A DNA stretch of 64,000 bases from Obelidium mucronatum (Eukaryota; Chytridiomycota; Chytridiomycetes; Chytridiales; Chytriomycetaceae): contig JAIVFH010000015.1 of assembly GCA_025765595.1 (NCBI GenBank), positions 124,001 to 188,000 on the forward strand. The letters are read 5' to 3'. The position numbers and the translations under genes were made by a program. Positions 46,001-55,788 of the stretch are shown here, one piece after another. Under the pieces are notes generated by a model. The model made no database searches, had not been told where the DNA came from, and saw only the letters and a list, made by a program, of their open reading frames with translations. Position 1 is the first letter of the stretch, and each line of letters opens with the position of its first letter.

Positions 46001-46356
46001 AGCAGGGACAGCAAGCGTAATTGCCACTTGAGCCTTTACAGTCTTTGCCATGAGAGCGGCTTCAGTGACATTGAGGGTGAGGTTGATGTGGCTGGGCGCA
46101 ATGCTGCTCAAAATAAGAGTATTAAAATCGAAATATCGATTCTGATACTACAAAGCTGCATCAAACCGCGAGTGGGGAGCGTATGATGGCCTGGCGCTTG
46201 CACTTGCAAAACCACTGTTGATTTGAGTCACGGCAGTTTGCTGCGACGATGCGGCCAATTCAGCAGCCGTATAGCATTCCAAGCGCGAATGTGATAGACA
46301 GCAAGGCTAATATGGTTGATTAGAGCCAGCGCTTATTGGATTGTTTCCCAAACCAT
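43038..46356 (-). CDS. M1 family zinc metallo-aminopeptidase
   Basis: About nine or more exons. Landmarks: IAPSHINLTLNV (N-terminal saddle), WLPCVDYPLVRTTLESEY, GGAMEN exopeptidase motif (about 45060-45076), zinc site HEMAHTYFGNL with third ligand in KEAWATYM (about 44775-44915), FFDQWIYGRGFPKV, and a C-terminal helical repeat domain of about 290 residues. Gluzincin M1 enzymes remove N-terminal residues from peptides. Instead of the usual WFGNL/NEGFA it has YFGNL/KEAWA. The last exon (43038-43913) is very GC-rich in its distal half and reads as HEAT-like repeats ending in a coiled coil. The start is uncertain: an exon consisting only of ATG (46356-46354) plus a 47-nt intron restores an open frame. 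Confidence 0.85.
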
Positions 46357-46819
46357 TTTCCGGATGAAAAACTTTGACTTCCCTTCCGGTTTCAATTAAC
46401 CCATATTTTTATTACTAATGACCAAAGTTACTCTGCCACATTTACGGTTTTGATAACCCTCGGGTATTTATTTCGCCCGTATCTTTTTGTTTTCAGTTTC
46501 TGTCTTTTTTTTCTCCGCCCTCATCGCCTGAATGAATTAGCAATATTGCAAAAAAATCTTGCCACCATATCTTTGGGTATTCTTACGCTGAAGGAATGGC
46601 CATTAATCAAATGTTTCTTTTCTGTTCACCACCCCAACGAACTTGTGATTTTGCCTCCCTACTCTGACATGCTCCCGGCAGTGAAACTTGAAGCACGCAA
46701 TGACATTCCTTTATTTTAAGATATTAGAAAAAAAGGGGGTTGAATGAATTATTTGACAAATGCTTTTTGTGAGATTATTGAAAGTGTAATAATCACGCTG
46801 GCCATTTTCTCTGCCCTCC

Positions 46820-46850
<31 letters not shown>

Positions 46851-47287
46851 AAAAAGGAAAAAGGCTTGAAAACCAACTTGAAAAAGCCCGACTAAAGATC
46901 ATAAAGGATGTTTGATTGTTGGGTCGTCTCGGCGCTCCTTCCTCCGTACCGGGCGCTGAAAAAATCATCAATGCCTCTCACTACACAAAACCGTTCCGAA
47001 TATAAGATACACACGTGCGTTAATATTGGAAATATGTTGTCCTTGGCTTCTCATTGCTTTGACATTTTTCATGCCAATTTGTTGTTGGATGAGGATCCAA
47101 GTTAGTGAGATGAATCAAGACTAGTTATTCGGCGTTTCCCTTTGATTGATTTGTCTGTTTCTTTTTTTTTTTTTTTTTTTTTTGGCTTCTCTGATCCACA
47201 GCTTTGGATCGAAAATCGGAAAATGGGGAATTATAATTCACCGCCAGTTTATCCGTAGAAAGCAGACAATTTGGGTCATCTAACTAT
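46357..47287. other. Intergenic region with poly(A) and poly(T) tracts
   Basis: About 930 bp. It holds a 29-nt A run (46820-46848) and a T run near 47161-47183. Short open frames have no recognisable pattern. Confidence 0.5.
46820..46848. repeat. 29-nt poly(A) tract
   Basis: Uninterrupted A run in intergenic DNA. Confidence 0.95.
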
Positions 47288-48013
47288 TTATTCGGTTAAC
47301 TCACGGATGATGATCATTTTCTGTAGACTTTGATTCCTTGACGATTTCTTATTGCTCGGAGAATTCCTCTGGTCTGGAAGCTCGTCTCCCGCACTGTGGC
47401 ATTCAACCGAGGCTCTCTTCCGTCCTCCATCCTTGCGAATATTCAAAGCCTTGCTAGGAAACGTAAAATCAATTCCATTCGAAACCGCCTCATCCTCATA
47501 GGCATGACACAAATTCTTCGGAATCAGCATCGCCCCAAACCATTCAATCGCTCCCGCTTTCTTCATTCCCTTCAGCATCAACTCATCGATTTCATCCTTC
47601 ATCCCGCGATAGTGGAGGTCCATTGTCCGATTTACTGAAGTAACCACAAACTTGATTCCCTTCACGTTCATTTCGTTCCAGTATGCCGTATATGACTCTG
47701 TAATTATAAATTGGAGGACCTCTGCGGCCGTAGTGCCTTGGTATTTTAAGAATCCTGGATTCATTTTCGTTCCTCCAAACGGCTGCGGGGACCTTGAGTC
47801 GAATAGTGAGCCCGCGAGGGCGTATATAAGTCGGTCTGAATGTACGCGCGTAGAAGTAAAGAGGGTGTGGAGGGTATAATGGCTGTGTTGAAGCGTACAT
47901 GTTTTTGTAGTATTGACTGGAGACGGCAGTAATCCAATTCTTTGAGTGGATTTAGTGGATGTTGTAATCCAGAGAGAGCTGCCGGTAGTTGATTTGGGGG
48001 CAACTGCTTTCAT
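47288..48013 (-). CDS. Unknown three-member family, member B
   Basis: Single frame of 241 aa from the ATG at 48013. The core RLIYALAGSLFDSRSPQ, PFGGTKMNPGFLKYQGTTA, LQFIITESY, KFVVTSVNRTMDLHYRGM, DEIDELMLKGMKKAGAIEW matches members A (25112-26110) and C (48628-49230). The N-terminus is Ser/Thr-rich and the C-terminus basic and Ser/Asn-rich. Function unknown; no membrane segment or catalytic motif is obvious. Confidence 0.65.
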   Translation of the reverse strand: MKAVAPKSTTGSSLWITTSTKSTQRIGLLPSPVNTTKTCTLQHSHYTLHTLFTSTRVHSDRLIYALAGSLFDSRSPQPFGGTKMNPGFLKYQGTTAAEVLQFIITESYTAYWNEMNVKGIKFVVTSVNRTMDLHYRGMKDEIDELMLKGMKKAGAIEWFGAMLIPKNLCHAYEDEAVSNGIDFTFPSKALNIRKDGGRKRASVECHSAGDELPDQRNSPSNKKSSRNQSLQKMIIIRELTE

Positions 48014-48627
48014 ATGGGTAGGATGATGTTTGATGGATACAGAGATTTACGCGGGGTATTGGAGACCAGGTTATGCCAGGAGTAAGATGACTGTACAATC
48101 CTGGAACATATGGTTAGACCAAAAGGCTCTGAGTTTCCTTGTTATTTCTCACACTAAAGTTGGGCCAAGAGTTGGTGGATTTTGGACAGAAGATTCTAAA
48201 GAGTGGTGCTGCCCCTTCTGCTAAGAAAAATTTCTTTTGATTTCGATCTGTCGTCAAATCAGATCGGAGACAAAAGAACCAGCAATGCGGAGGAGTCACC
48301 ACAGGCTGGACAGTTGTTTATTTCGAAAAATCCATTTCGAAATTCAGTATTCGGTTAGAGCATTTGATTTTTTGTGACGCCAAGAACGATACAAAACTAT
48401 TTGTTTCAAAAAAGAACGACCCAGAGTATTCTTTTAGTATAAAATGAAAAGATTCAAAATGCATTTTTCTTGTTTCTTTACCCGCTAGCCATTCAATTCC
48501 ATTGCTGTCTTAGCAATTCTTCATTTGACCGTAAACATGGGTTATCTTTTCAAAAACGTTATACAATTTTCTTTATTTAGCGCGCGAAGTTCGAATAGAT
48601 TAAATTGTACATTTAACTGTCTGATTC
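48014..48627. other. Intergenic region between family members B and C
   Basis: 614 bp; no supported coding sequence. Confidence 0.5.
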
Positions 48628-49230
48628 TTAAATTAGATCGCCTTTTAACCCATTTAACTTCGGAGAAGAATGATGACTTGGGAACTTGAAGCTTACTCCT
48701 TGTGATTGGGAGAACACTCCGTCTTCATCAACGTGTCTCAAATGTAATGGAATCAGACTTGATTTAAACCACTCAATGTGGCCAGCTTTTTTCATTCCCT
48801 TAAGCATCAACTCATCGACTTCGTCTTTCATCCCCCGAAAGTGCATCTCCATCATCCGATTGAAGGACTTTACTAAAAACTTGAGCGCCTTTGGGTTGTT
48901 TGTATTCCAAGTGGCTCCGTACGCGGTTGTCACAATAAACTCAAGAGTGTCCGCCGCAGTGGTGCCGTTGTACTGGAGGAATCCTGGTGACATTTTTGGT
49001 CCCCCGAACGGCTTGGGTGATTTACAATGAAAGATGAACCCAGCCAGAGCGTATGTCAGACGATCCGGGTGCACCTTTGTCGACCCCAAGATCGACCGAA
49101 GAAGGTTTACTGACTCTTGAACAATTTGACGGCCGGTAGCGCCTGTAAACTTGAGAGCCACGTCGATTATATGTTTTGAATTTGATACGGCAGCGATCTG
49201 AAGCCGTTCAGTTCGAAGTGGCGTGTGCAT
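48628..49230 (-). CDS. Unknown three-member family, member C
   Basis: Single frame of 200 aa from the ATG at 49230. The core (RLTYALAGFIFHCKSPK, PFGGPKMSPGFLQYNGTTA, LEFIVTTAYGATWN, KFLVKSFNRMMEMHFRGM, DEVDELMLKGMKKAGHIEW, LRHVDEDG) is closest to member B. The leader is shorter than in A and B. Tandem with B about 600 bp away, same strand. Function unknown. Confidence 0.65.
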   Translation of the reverse strand: MHTPLRTERLQIAAVSNSKHIIDVALKFTGATGRQIVQESVNLLRSILGSTKVHPDRLTYALAGFIFHCKSPKPFGGPKMSPGFLQYNGTTAADTLEFIVTTAYGATWNTNNPKALKFLVKSFNRMMEMHFRGMKDEVDELMLKGMKKAGHIEWFKSSLIPLHLRHVDEDGVFSQSQGVSFKFPSHHSSPKLNGLKGDLI

Positions 49231-49376
49231 CTGTTATAGTTATAGCGTACCCGAATTGTCAGGACCAAAATCAATGCGTCAAGATGGGATCAACTAAGAC
49301 GCCTTTTATTAATATTTTGCGTCATCAATTCGTATCTGATAAGCCTGAGTTTCGAGTAACTGATAGTATCACAGGG

Positions 49377-49975
49377 TCACCAAGAGAACAAGAACCCAAT
49401 CAACATTATAGTTACTCCCAGCCCAATACCATGTCCACTGCTTATGTACATACTTTTCGGATTTAAGATCGGTGCTGGCGCTGGAATAATAAGTGTTTGG
49501 CCCCCAATCTCTAATGTAACGTTTCCCACAGGAGGTGGGCCAGTTGGCTTTGGTCCTTCAACACAAAAGGGGACATAAAAAGTGTCGTTCGTTCCAGAAT
49601 CGAGATAAACACAAGAATACCCCGCAAATGTCTTGTTGTTTGGAACACAATCGTTTACGAATTGCACGAGCCCTGATTTGAGGTGAGAACTCTTGAGTGT
49701 TTACAAAATCGAAACGTACCTGCGCTGCACTGTACGATACTATTCAAGTTTGTGTTCGTGTTCCAAGAACATGCATAAAGAGCATTGTATGGCTGAGTGC
49801 AGGAGTCTCCTGTCTTGGTGGATATCGGCGGAATACCTTTTGTAAGCTTTGGAATAGAAGGTACTACGCTTGTACTGGCTGTCACTGTTGAAGTCGCGCT
49901 AACAAATTCAATCGTACTACTATTGACAGTGTTCGATACAGAATATGAGGTTGGTATAATTGCTGATGTGGACAT
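49377..49975 (-). CDS. Cell-surface protein with C-terminal hydrophobic tail (GPI-like)
   Basis: Exons 49975-49720 and 49672-49377; 183 aa from the ATG at 49975, or 17 residues longer from an ATG at 50026. A Ser/Thr/Val-rich N-terminal region precedes a small Cys-containing domain (SCTQPYNALYACSWN, FVNDCVPNNKTFAGYSCVYL, VPFCVEGPKP) and a Pro-rich spacer; it ends in a hydrophobic tail (GIGLGVTIMLIGFLFSW) typical of GPI or tail anchoring. A clear cleavable signal peptide is not visible at either start, so the 5' end may be incomplete. Function unknown. Confidence 0.55.
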
Positions 49976-50062
49976 TATACGATTTGTGAAGTTGTATTCC
50001 AGAAGGGTGAAAAAATTTATGCACATTCAACCACTGGGAAAGTTCAAAGTAAAGATGCAGGA

Positions 50063-52571
50063 TTACTTGTAACGACGAGGTGGTACCAAAGGAGAAGAGC
50101 TTTCATACTGCGGTTGACCGTTTCTTCCGACGCTCTTTTTCCTCTCGATTGAAACAAAGTCGTCTTTCATCTCCCTAGCGCGATTCAGTGCCCCAATACT
50201 CTTGTTTCTCAATTTGTTCATGAATTCACCAGCACCCGATCCTGGACTTCCTCCAGACCCAGAAGGATCCATCTGTCTTCCACGCGTCTGTTCACCTTTC
50301 CCCAACGAACCAACTCTTGGAAGGACGCCAGAGTCATTTCCTTTGCCTAAAGAACCAATCCGAGGCAGTCTACCAAACGAACCGACTCTAGGAAGCCGCC
50401 CCAAACTGCCCATCCCAAATCCTCCGCCATTGTTACCGCCGCTATAAGGATCATCACTACTACGACCACCACCGCCACCAAATCCTTCCAAATCCAGCTC
50501 AACTCCATCATCTTTCCACATGGCCTCCCTAGCCACAACTTCCCAATCATATGGATCGTAGTTGGCATCGATAAAGTCCAATTCGGCTTCAATTCTTTCA
50601 GTGTTTGCAGCTTTCGGATCCGCGTCCTTGACGTCCTTGATTTGCGCCAGTCCAAGAAGCTGAGTGACTTCAAGAATCTTTGCATTATTTCCTCCACCTA
50701 CAGCTGGATCCAACGCGCTGGCACCAAGGAAGTTTGCGAGGGATGCACCATTACCTGCGCCGCCACCTATTGCATTCACAGAAGGCATATTATTGGGCCC
50801 TGGAACTGCGCCTGAACGTGAAATTGTAGCCGCATCGAATTGGGCTGCAGCAATCTGCTCATTCATTTGAGTTTTGTTTTGGCGCTGCTTTGGTCGGTAT
50901 TGGAGGTATTCCTCATCGGCCTTGTTTTCTTCGGCTTCCACGTTCGCGTCAAAGTTTGGTTTGGAAATCTGAAATGGGTGTTGTCAAGTTAAAAAAAGAC
51001 AGACGGACAATCAACTAATCAAAGGGGCGGGGGGGTCATTTACATCTGGAACAAACAAGGGAGTAGTCTCCTTCCGACCCACTCTTTCCCAATCCACGCC
51101 TTGAAAAAACGGGTGGTTCATAACCTCGCGCCCTCCCATAGGACCACAACCCAATCGTTTATCGCGATCAACAGTCATGAGTCCTTGCAAGAAGGATTGA
51201 AAAGAGTGACTGATTCGAAGCGGTTTCTTGGTGACTTGATTGCAATCGTGGAAGACGACATTTCCTGCCTTGATTGCTTTGGCGAGTTCTGAGTTTGTAG
51301 CTCCGCGGAACGGACGTTTTCCGTAGTAAAGTTCATAGAGGATCGCGCCCAAAGACCACCAATCGATTTGTTGCATGTATCCCTTGTCAGCTAGAATATC
51401 AGGGGCTTTTGGTGGTGGTGGTGGTTGGGGGTGCGGGTTTCAATAATTATTATCTTTTGACACTTTCTTAAACCACAAACTTACCCATATAAGCCAAAGT
51501 TCCTGAATGTGACTTCAACATTCGCTTATCACTAAAATTCACGGCGATATTGAAATCAGTCAAATGGGCGTGTCCTTTTCCATCCAACAAGACTATTGTT
51601 CCGCATCAGCAAATACTGGAGGAAAAAAAAAAGGATCAAAGTTTTACCATTGTCGGGTTTCAAATCGCGATGCAAAACATTCTTGCTGTGTAAGTAATCA
51701 ATCGCAAACACAAGTTCAGCGGCCCAGCCGCGTATCACAGGTTCAGGGAACCCATGATATTTGTCAAGATGGAAACGGAGATCACCGCCTTCCATTAAAT
51801 CGAGAACCATGAACCTGAAGAAGGAAGAAAGAAAAAAAAAGGGAGTCATGAAGCAAGAAAAAGACTTTGTAGGGCAGTCGTCGTACATGTGGAAATCGTC
51901 TTGCCAAGCGTATCGAAGATTTACTATAAGAGGATGATTTATATCCTCTGAGAAGAAATGGGTAAAATAAAGAGGTTAGTGGGATGCATCGGGATTATGA
52001 AACACGTCTGGTGTTTCACACACAACTGCCTGATCCACCCCCACCCAATTCGTCTTTGAATTGAAATCCACTCCATCAGCTATAAGACTGGGAAAATACA
52101 TTGTCGAGAGATCTCCAAACGTTGATCAGGTGATGTCAGAGACGTGTGCCCTTAAAAAACATGTACCGCCCCTCCCGCCCCTTCGCCCGACTTCTCAAAG
52201 CAGCCAAACACTAACCCAGCCGTAAATCTGCGCAACCAAAAAAACAAACAGTAATGTGAAAAAACCCCTCACCCAGAATACACCGTTCTCTGAAAATGTT
52301 TTGAATCGCCCGCATTCGAATACACTGCAGTTTGTTGATGTATTTGAGAGCATAGAGCACACCAGTATCCTTCTTCTGGACGATCCGGACTTTACCGAAG
52401 GCACCTTTTCCGACGACTCTGAGCAGATTGAAGGATCGCAGATCAACTAAAAAAAAGGGATTTGGTTGGCCTCCCTTTTAAGGATTCGGGAAGGATGAGG
52501 CAAAGTAGGAAAGTGGTGATACCGTCTGTTTCAATGTTCCGTCGAGTAATGTTTGACTGTTCTGCTCCCAT
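50063..52571 (-). CDS. AGC-group serine/threonine kinase, STK32/YANK type
   Basis: Multi-exon gene starting at ATG 52571. The kinase domain: GKGAFGKVRIVQKKDTG, ALKYINK (catalytic Lys), NHPLIVNLRYAWQDDFHM, FMVLDLMEGGDLRFHL, LHSKNVLHRDLKPDN, LTDFNIA, SGTLAYMAPDI, DWWSLGAILYELYYGKRPFRG. The DFN in place of DFG and the NLRYAWQDDFHM segment are features I associate with STK32/YANK kinases. APD replaces the usual APE. A C-terminal extension of about 290 residues after VDWERV contains Asn/Gly-rich sequence and repeats of the form RLPRVGS/RLPRIGS, possibly phosphorylated by other kinases (inference). The gene shares a 76-bp divergent promoter with the seryl-tRNA synthetase gene. Confidence 0.88.
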
Positions 52572-52647
52572 CTTGCTTTTTACAATTTAATTATCTTTTT
52601 TTTTTTCAATTTAATTTTTTATTCAATTTTATTTAAAAAAAAAAATC

Positions 52648-54723
52648 ATGTTGGATATTAACCTCTTCCGAGTGGACAAGGGTGGAGACCCTGAGATTGT
52701 GCGTGAGTCCCAGCGTAAGCGATTCGGATCTGTTGAAGTCGTTGATGAGATTATTGCAATGGACAATGACTGGAAGGCTGGTGAGTGGTTTGTTTTTTGC
52801 CCTTTTTTCTTTTCCAAAAGCGTTGAGAAAAAACCCCGCAACACAGCAAAGTTCAATGCGGATGAAAAGAACAAGGACATTAATGCGCTGCAGAAGGAAA
52901 TTACTGCTTTGATGAAGGGCGGCAAGAAGGATGAAGCGCAGACTTTACTCAAAAAGAAGGAAGTGTTGACTCAGGAAAAGGAAAAGCTGAATGCTGAAGC
53001 GGCTGTTAAAGAAAAGGCTCTGTTTGCGAAAGTTGCTTCGATTGGAAACTTGGTTCATGAGTCTTGCATCGTTTCTGAGACTGAAGATGATAATGATGTT
53101 ATCAAGAAGTGGTGGCCAAAGGTAAAAACAACCCCCCTCCTTCGTTATCACTTTTGCCACGGTCGTTTAGTATGTATCGATGTGTTATGGTTTGGGAAGA
53201 TGGACTGGAGGGAAGTAACGCAGGGAGCAGCAAAAATGATGTCACCATGTACTTGCCCACATGTCCGTGACATGATCTCATCCAAGCCTGTATATTCCTT
53301 TTTAGGAATCGCCTTCCCATATTTGGCGCGACTTCCACTGGGAAAAATCTTCTGTTGTTCTTGGAGTGCGTTTTTTTTTTTATTTCACATTGCCTACCTG
53401 TGTATTCTCATATTCCTTTTCTCTCTAACATTCCACTCATTCTAGGGAACCGGAGAAGAGGCTGAAGCCCTTGAAAAGGAAGCAAACGCCCACAGAATTG
53501 AGTCATTGAAGGGAGCCAAGTCTGGACAAGGTGTTGCAGGCCTCTACTCACACCATGAAGTGTTGGACCGTTTGGACGGGTAAGAGGTCTTTTTTTTGTT
53601 TTTTATGTCTTAATGTCTTTGTGTTGTTTCAGATACGACCCAGACCGTGGTAACAAGATTGCAGGCCACCGTGGCTACTTTTTGAAAGATGCTGGTCTTG
53701 AATTAAACTTGGCTCTCGTTCAATACGGTCTGGACTTTTTGGGCGACCGTGAATTCACCAAGCTTTCTACTCCTTACTTTATGAAGAAGGAGTTTATGGG
53801 AAAGACTGCCCAGTTGGAAGAGTTTGACGAAGCTTTGTACACGGTGAAGGGAGAACTTGGTAAGAAATATATTTTTTTTTAAAAAAAAAAAAAGGTTTGG
53901 TGGAAGGTGTTAAACTGGCATTTTCTTGTTCAGGTCCCAACGGAGAAGAGACTGAAGAAAGCACGAAATACCTGATTGCGACCTCTGAACAACCTATTTC
54001 TGCTTACCACGCCAACGAATGGCTCGAAGAATCCGAATTCCCTCTCAAATACGCTGGTTTCAGTACTTGTTTCCGTAAAGAAGCCGGTGCCCACGGACGT
54101 GACAATTGGGGTATTTTCCGTGTCCACCAATTCGAAAAGATTGAGCAGTTTGTTTTGACTGATCCTGAAAAGTCTTGGGAAATGCATGAGGAGATGTTGA
54201 AGAATGCTGAGGACTTTTACCAGAGTGTAAGTCTTTTCTGTTTTTTTTTTTACCACGATTCAAGTATATTGATTCTCTTTTCTCTTTCCACAAAAAAAAA
54301 AAGCTTGGAATTCCCTACCGTGTTGTCTCGATCGTTTCAAAAGCCCTCAACAACGCAGCAGCCAAAAAATACGATTTGGAAGCATACTTCCCCTTCCAAG
54401 GAACCTACAAGGAACTCGTCTCTTGCTCCAACTGTACCGACTACCAAACCCGTTCCCTTGAAATCCGATATGGAGGGAAAAAAATGAACGAAACCACAAA
54501 AAAATATGCACACGCGTTGAACTGTACACTGACTGCCACTGAACGTACCTTGTGCTGCATTTTGGAGAATTTCCAAACTCCTGAAGGTGTGATTGTGCCT
54601 GAGCCTTTGAGAAGGTACATGCGAGGAAAGGAGTTTATTCCATTCAAGAAGGCTGCTGCTGTTGCTGCTGCAAAGGAGGATGGGCCAGCTGGTGGGGCCA
54701 AGGCTGCTAAGGGAAAGAAGTAA
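52648..54723 (+). CDS. Cytosolic seryl-tRNA synthetase
   Basis: Six exons (52648-52780, 52847-53121, 53446-53579, 53633-53859, 53934-54226, 54304-54723), 493 aa with consistent phases. It begins [25 protein letters not shown], shown here in parts ([23 protein letters not shown]), followed by the long coiled-coil arm that contacts tRNA-Ser. Class II motifs: [10 protein letters not shown], the [15 protein letters not shown] loop, [15 protein letters not shown] (motif 2), [13 protein letters not shown], and motif 3 around [17 protein letters not shown]. It ends in a Lys/Ala-rich tail as in other cytosolic eukaryotic SerRS. Intron 2 is long for this window (324 nt) and contains a spurious open frame. 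Confidence 0.95.
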
Positions 54724-54863
54724 AAAAAAAGCTTGAGGAGAAAGTACATACATATTAAACGAAAAAAAACAAATGAGAGTAGCGATTGATATTCTGTGAA
54801 ATATTTAAACTTGCTTTCGTGCACGAATCTTTTCTGGTGACCTCTCTTTGTTTCTCTGATAAA

Positions 54864-55690
54864 ATGTCCAATAGTGCGTATTTTTGCACCACTCAAACCA
54901 AGCGCACTAATTCACCCCGAATCTTCTAAAGTATTTCTCAAAAGACTCACAAAAGAGCTTAGAGACATGACAGCGAATCCACCGTCGGGAATCACTGTAG
55001 AGAGTTCGGATGATGCCTTGAACATGTAAAACGATCTAAAACGATTGATGTCAATCACAAGAGATGTCTCTCTGTTAACACAAAACATCATTAAAAATCA
55101 GATGGAAGATTCGATTGGACGGTGCGGAAGGGACGGTTTATCAAGGAGAGTCGTTTACATTACAGGTCAGTGTCTCAAAAGAACTTTGAGATTGTGATTT
55201 GGTGTCTCACTATTCTTGCACCATGGTTTATAGTTCAAGTTCGGAAGCAAATACCCGCTCGAAAGTCCTGAGGTGGAGTGCAATTGGAATTGAAATCAAC
55301 GATTATATGAGTCTTACAACATTGGGAATATATAGGTCGTGTTTCTGGGAGTCCCACCGATTCATCCACACGTAAATACCACTACACATACAATGCCATT
55401 AACTTGATTATTTTCTCGACTGTCATTATGGATCCAGATATACAGCAATGGACATATTTGCCTTTCTATTCTCTATGATCAGTGGAGTCCTGCACTGACA
55501 GTCAGTGCAGTTTGTTTGAGTATTCTAAGCATGTTGAGCAGTTGTGGGATGAAGGTGTATTTCTGTTTGTTATGGAGACGGGGGTGTTTATTCGACGTTT
55601 TGACAGGAGCCGCCCCCCGACGACGCGTCGTACGTCAAGCGCGCAGGAGCCAATCCGAAAAAGACGACGTGGGCGTTTCACGATGACTAG
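54864..55690 (+). CDS. Ubiquitin-conjugating enzyme E2, UBE2W/Ubc16 type
   Basis: Seven small exons (54864-54873, 54932-55025, 55102-55165, 55234-55272, 55336-55371, 55438-55554, 55607-55690) total 444 nt, 147 aa, against 151 in human UBE2W. Read-out: [71 protein letters not shown] with the active-site Cys, [45 protein letters not shown]. The NPKKT-W-HDD terminus is typical of UBE2W, which ubiquitinates protein N-termini. Exon 1 is only 10 nt (ATG TCC AAT A). No exon is long enough to stand out as an ORF, so the gene is easily missed. The last exon is GC-rich. Confidence 0.93.
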
Positions 55691-55788
55691 GTGTAATTCA
55701 AATGACAAACAAGTAAAGCAGAAATAAAAAGAATAATTACCAGAAGAGATCTCCGCACACCAAACAACGCCAACCAACAACACAACAG

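Noticed and set aside
53122..53445. Coding exon in SerRS intron 2
   Set aside because: The open frame has hydrophobic, T-rich content and would interrupt the conserved SerRS sequence.
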